From the NCBI RefSeq assembly GCF_035539115.1, contig NZ_DATLJA010000008.1, forward strand, positions 1-47,158: a stretch of DNA of 47,158 bases, read 5' to 3'. Positions 47,084 through 47,158 of the stretch are shown one piece after another. The notes under the pieces were generated by a model, which saw only the letters and a program-made list of their open reading frames with translations, was not told where the DNA came from and ran no database searches. Within the stretch, counting starts at the first letter, position 1. Each line of letters begins with the position of its first letter. The stretch is from Desulfitobacterium_A sp035539115. GTDB taxonomy: Bacteria; Bacillota; Desulfitobacteriia; Desulfitobacteriales; Desulfitobacteriaceae. The position numbers and the translations under genes were made by a program.

Positions 47084-47158
47084 GCCGATGTGGCTCAGTG
47101 GTAGAGCAGCTCACTCGTAATGAGCAGGTCGTCAGTTCGACTCTGACCATCGGCTCCA
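47084..47158 (+). tRNA. tRNA-Thr (anticodon CGU)
   Basis: 75 nt with encoded CCA. The acceptor stem GCCGATG pairs with CATCGGC, the D arm and T arm (GTTCGAC) are normal, and the anticodon stem GCTCA/TGAGC encloses CTCGTAA with CGT at 47116-47118, which reads ACG. The gene ends exactly at the window edge, so neighbouring tRNAs may follow. Confidence 0.95.

Noticed and set aside
1..47158. Transposases, integrases, phage genes or attachment sites marking the metal island as mobile
   Set aside because: None were found. The tRNA-Thr at the right edge has no visible direct repeat of its 3' end inside the window, so island borders cannot be claimed.

Overview
The window looks like chromosome from a low-to-mid GC, spore-forming, strictly anaerobic Firmicute of the Desulfosporosinus/Desulfitobacterium type. 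This is inferred from strong AGGAGG ribosome binding sites, BlaI/M56, CsoR/CopZ/CopA and SHOCT proteins, many Fe-S proteins, a large FAD/Fe-S lactate-glycolate type dehydrogenase, and a complete System I (Ccm) cytochrome c maturation operon, which is rare among Gram-positives. No taxonomic marker except a tRNA is present, so the genus is a guess.

Layout. (1) 1-5 kb: a 5'-truncated radical SAM gene, an MBL-fold hydrolase, a hairpin-rich gap, a SufS/Csd-type cysteine desulfurase and a class I/II aminotransferase. (2) 5-12 kb: a ferritin-like protein, a tiny histidine-rich LysM protein, an M56 (BlaR1-type) membrane peptidase, a CcdA-like thiol-redox membrane protein whose ribosome site is buried in a strong hairpin, then on the minus strand a 901-residue FAD/Fe-S dehydrogenase (possibly with a 35-residue coupled leader ORF) and a regulator with three tandem HTH domains. 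(3) 11.6-20.7 kb, minus strand: an uninterrupted Ccm operon reading hyp-ccmE-ccmF-ccmH-ccmI-like-hyp-ccmA-ccmB-ccmC-ccmD-hyp-DUF2318. CcmE is the CxxxY (System I*) type, CcmH has an unusual cysteine motif, and CcmD is a 51-residue gene with a TTG start. A BlaI repressor with its own operators closes this block. (4) 21.5-44 kb: a metal (most probably copper) envelope-stress island. It holds Met/Gly-rich exported proteins, PepSY and SHOCT proteins, NapH/NosR-like and Tat-exported ferredoxins, Lgt, CopZ, CsoR, CopA, CcdA, an NlpC/P60 hydrolase, a DUF2318-ABC ATPase-two FtsX permease module, a second CsoR-family repressor and two paralogous OmpR-type two-component systems whose sensors carry Met-rich extracytoplasmic loops. 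(5) 44-47 kb: a thiolase and an alpha/beta hydrolase behind a probable sigma-54 promoter, and a tRNA-Thr(CGU).

The main discovery is regulatory. Nine transcription units between 21.5 and 38.1 kb each begin with the same 54-bp cassette: four TTCATA-like half-sites spaced exactly 11 bp apart, followed by a -10 hexamer starting exactly 15 bp after the start of the fourth half-site, with no recognisable -35 box. This is the geometry of a PhoB/PhoP/OmpR-class activator. One cassette drives the operon that encodes a response regulator and histidine kinase, so the system is probably self-regulated. The cassettes tie together CopZ, Lgt, the Met-rich exported proteins, the Fe-S electron carriers, CcdA, the cell-wall hydrolase (which also has a c-di-AMP riboswitch in its leader) and the DUF2318/ABC module as one candidate copper-responsive envelope regulon. 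The copper assignment is inference from CopZ/CsoR/CopA and Met-rich sensors; the cassette geometry is read directly from the sequence.
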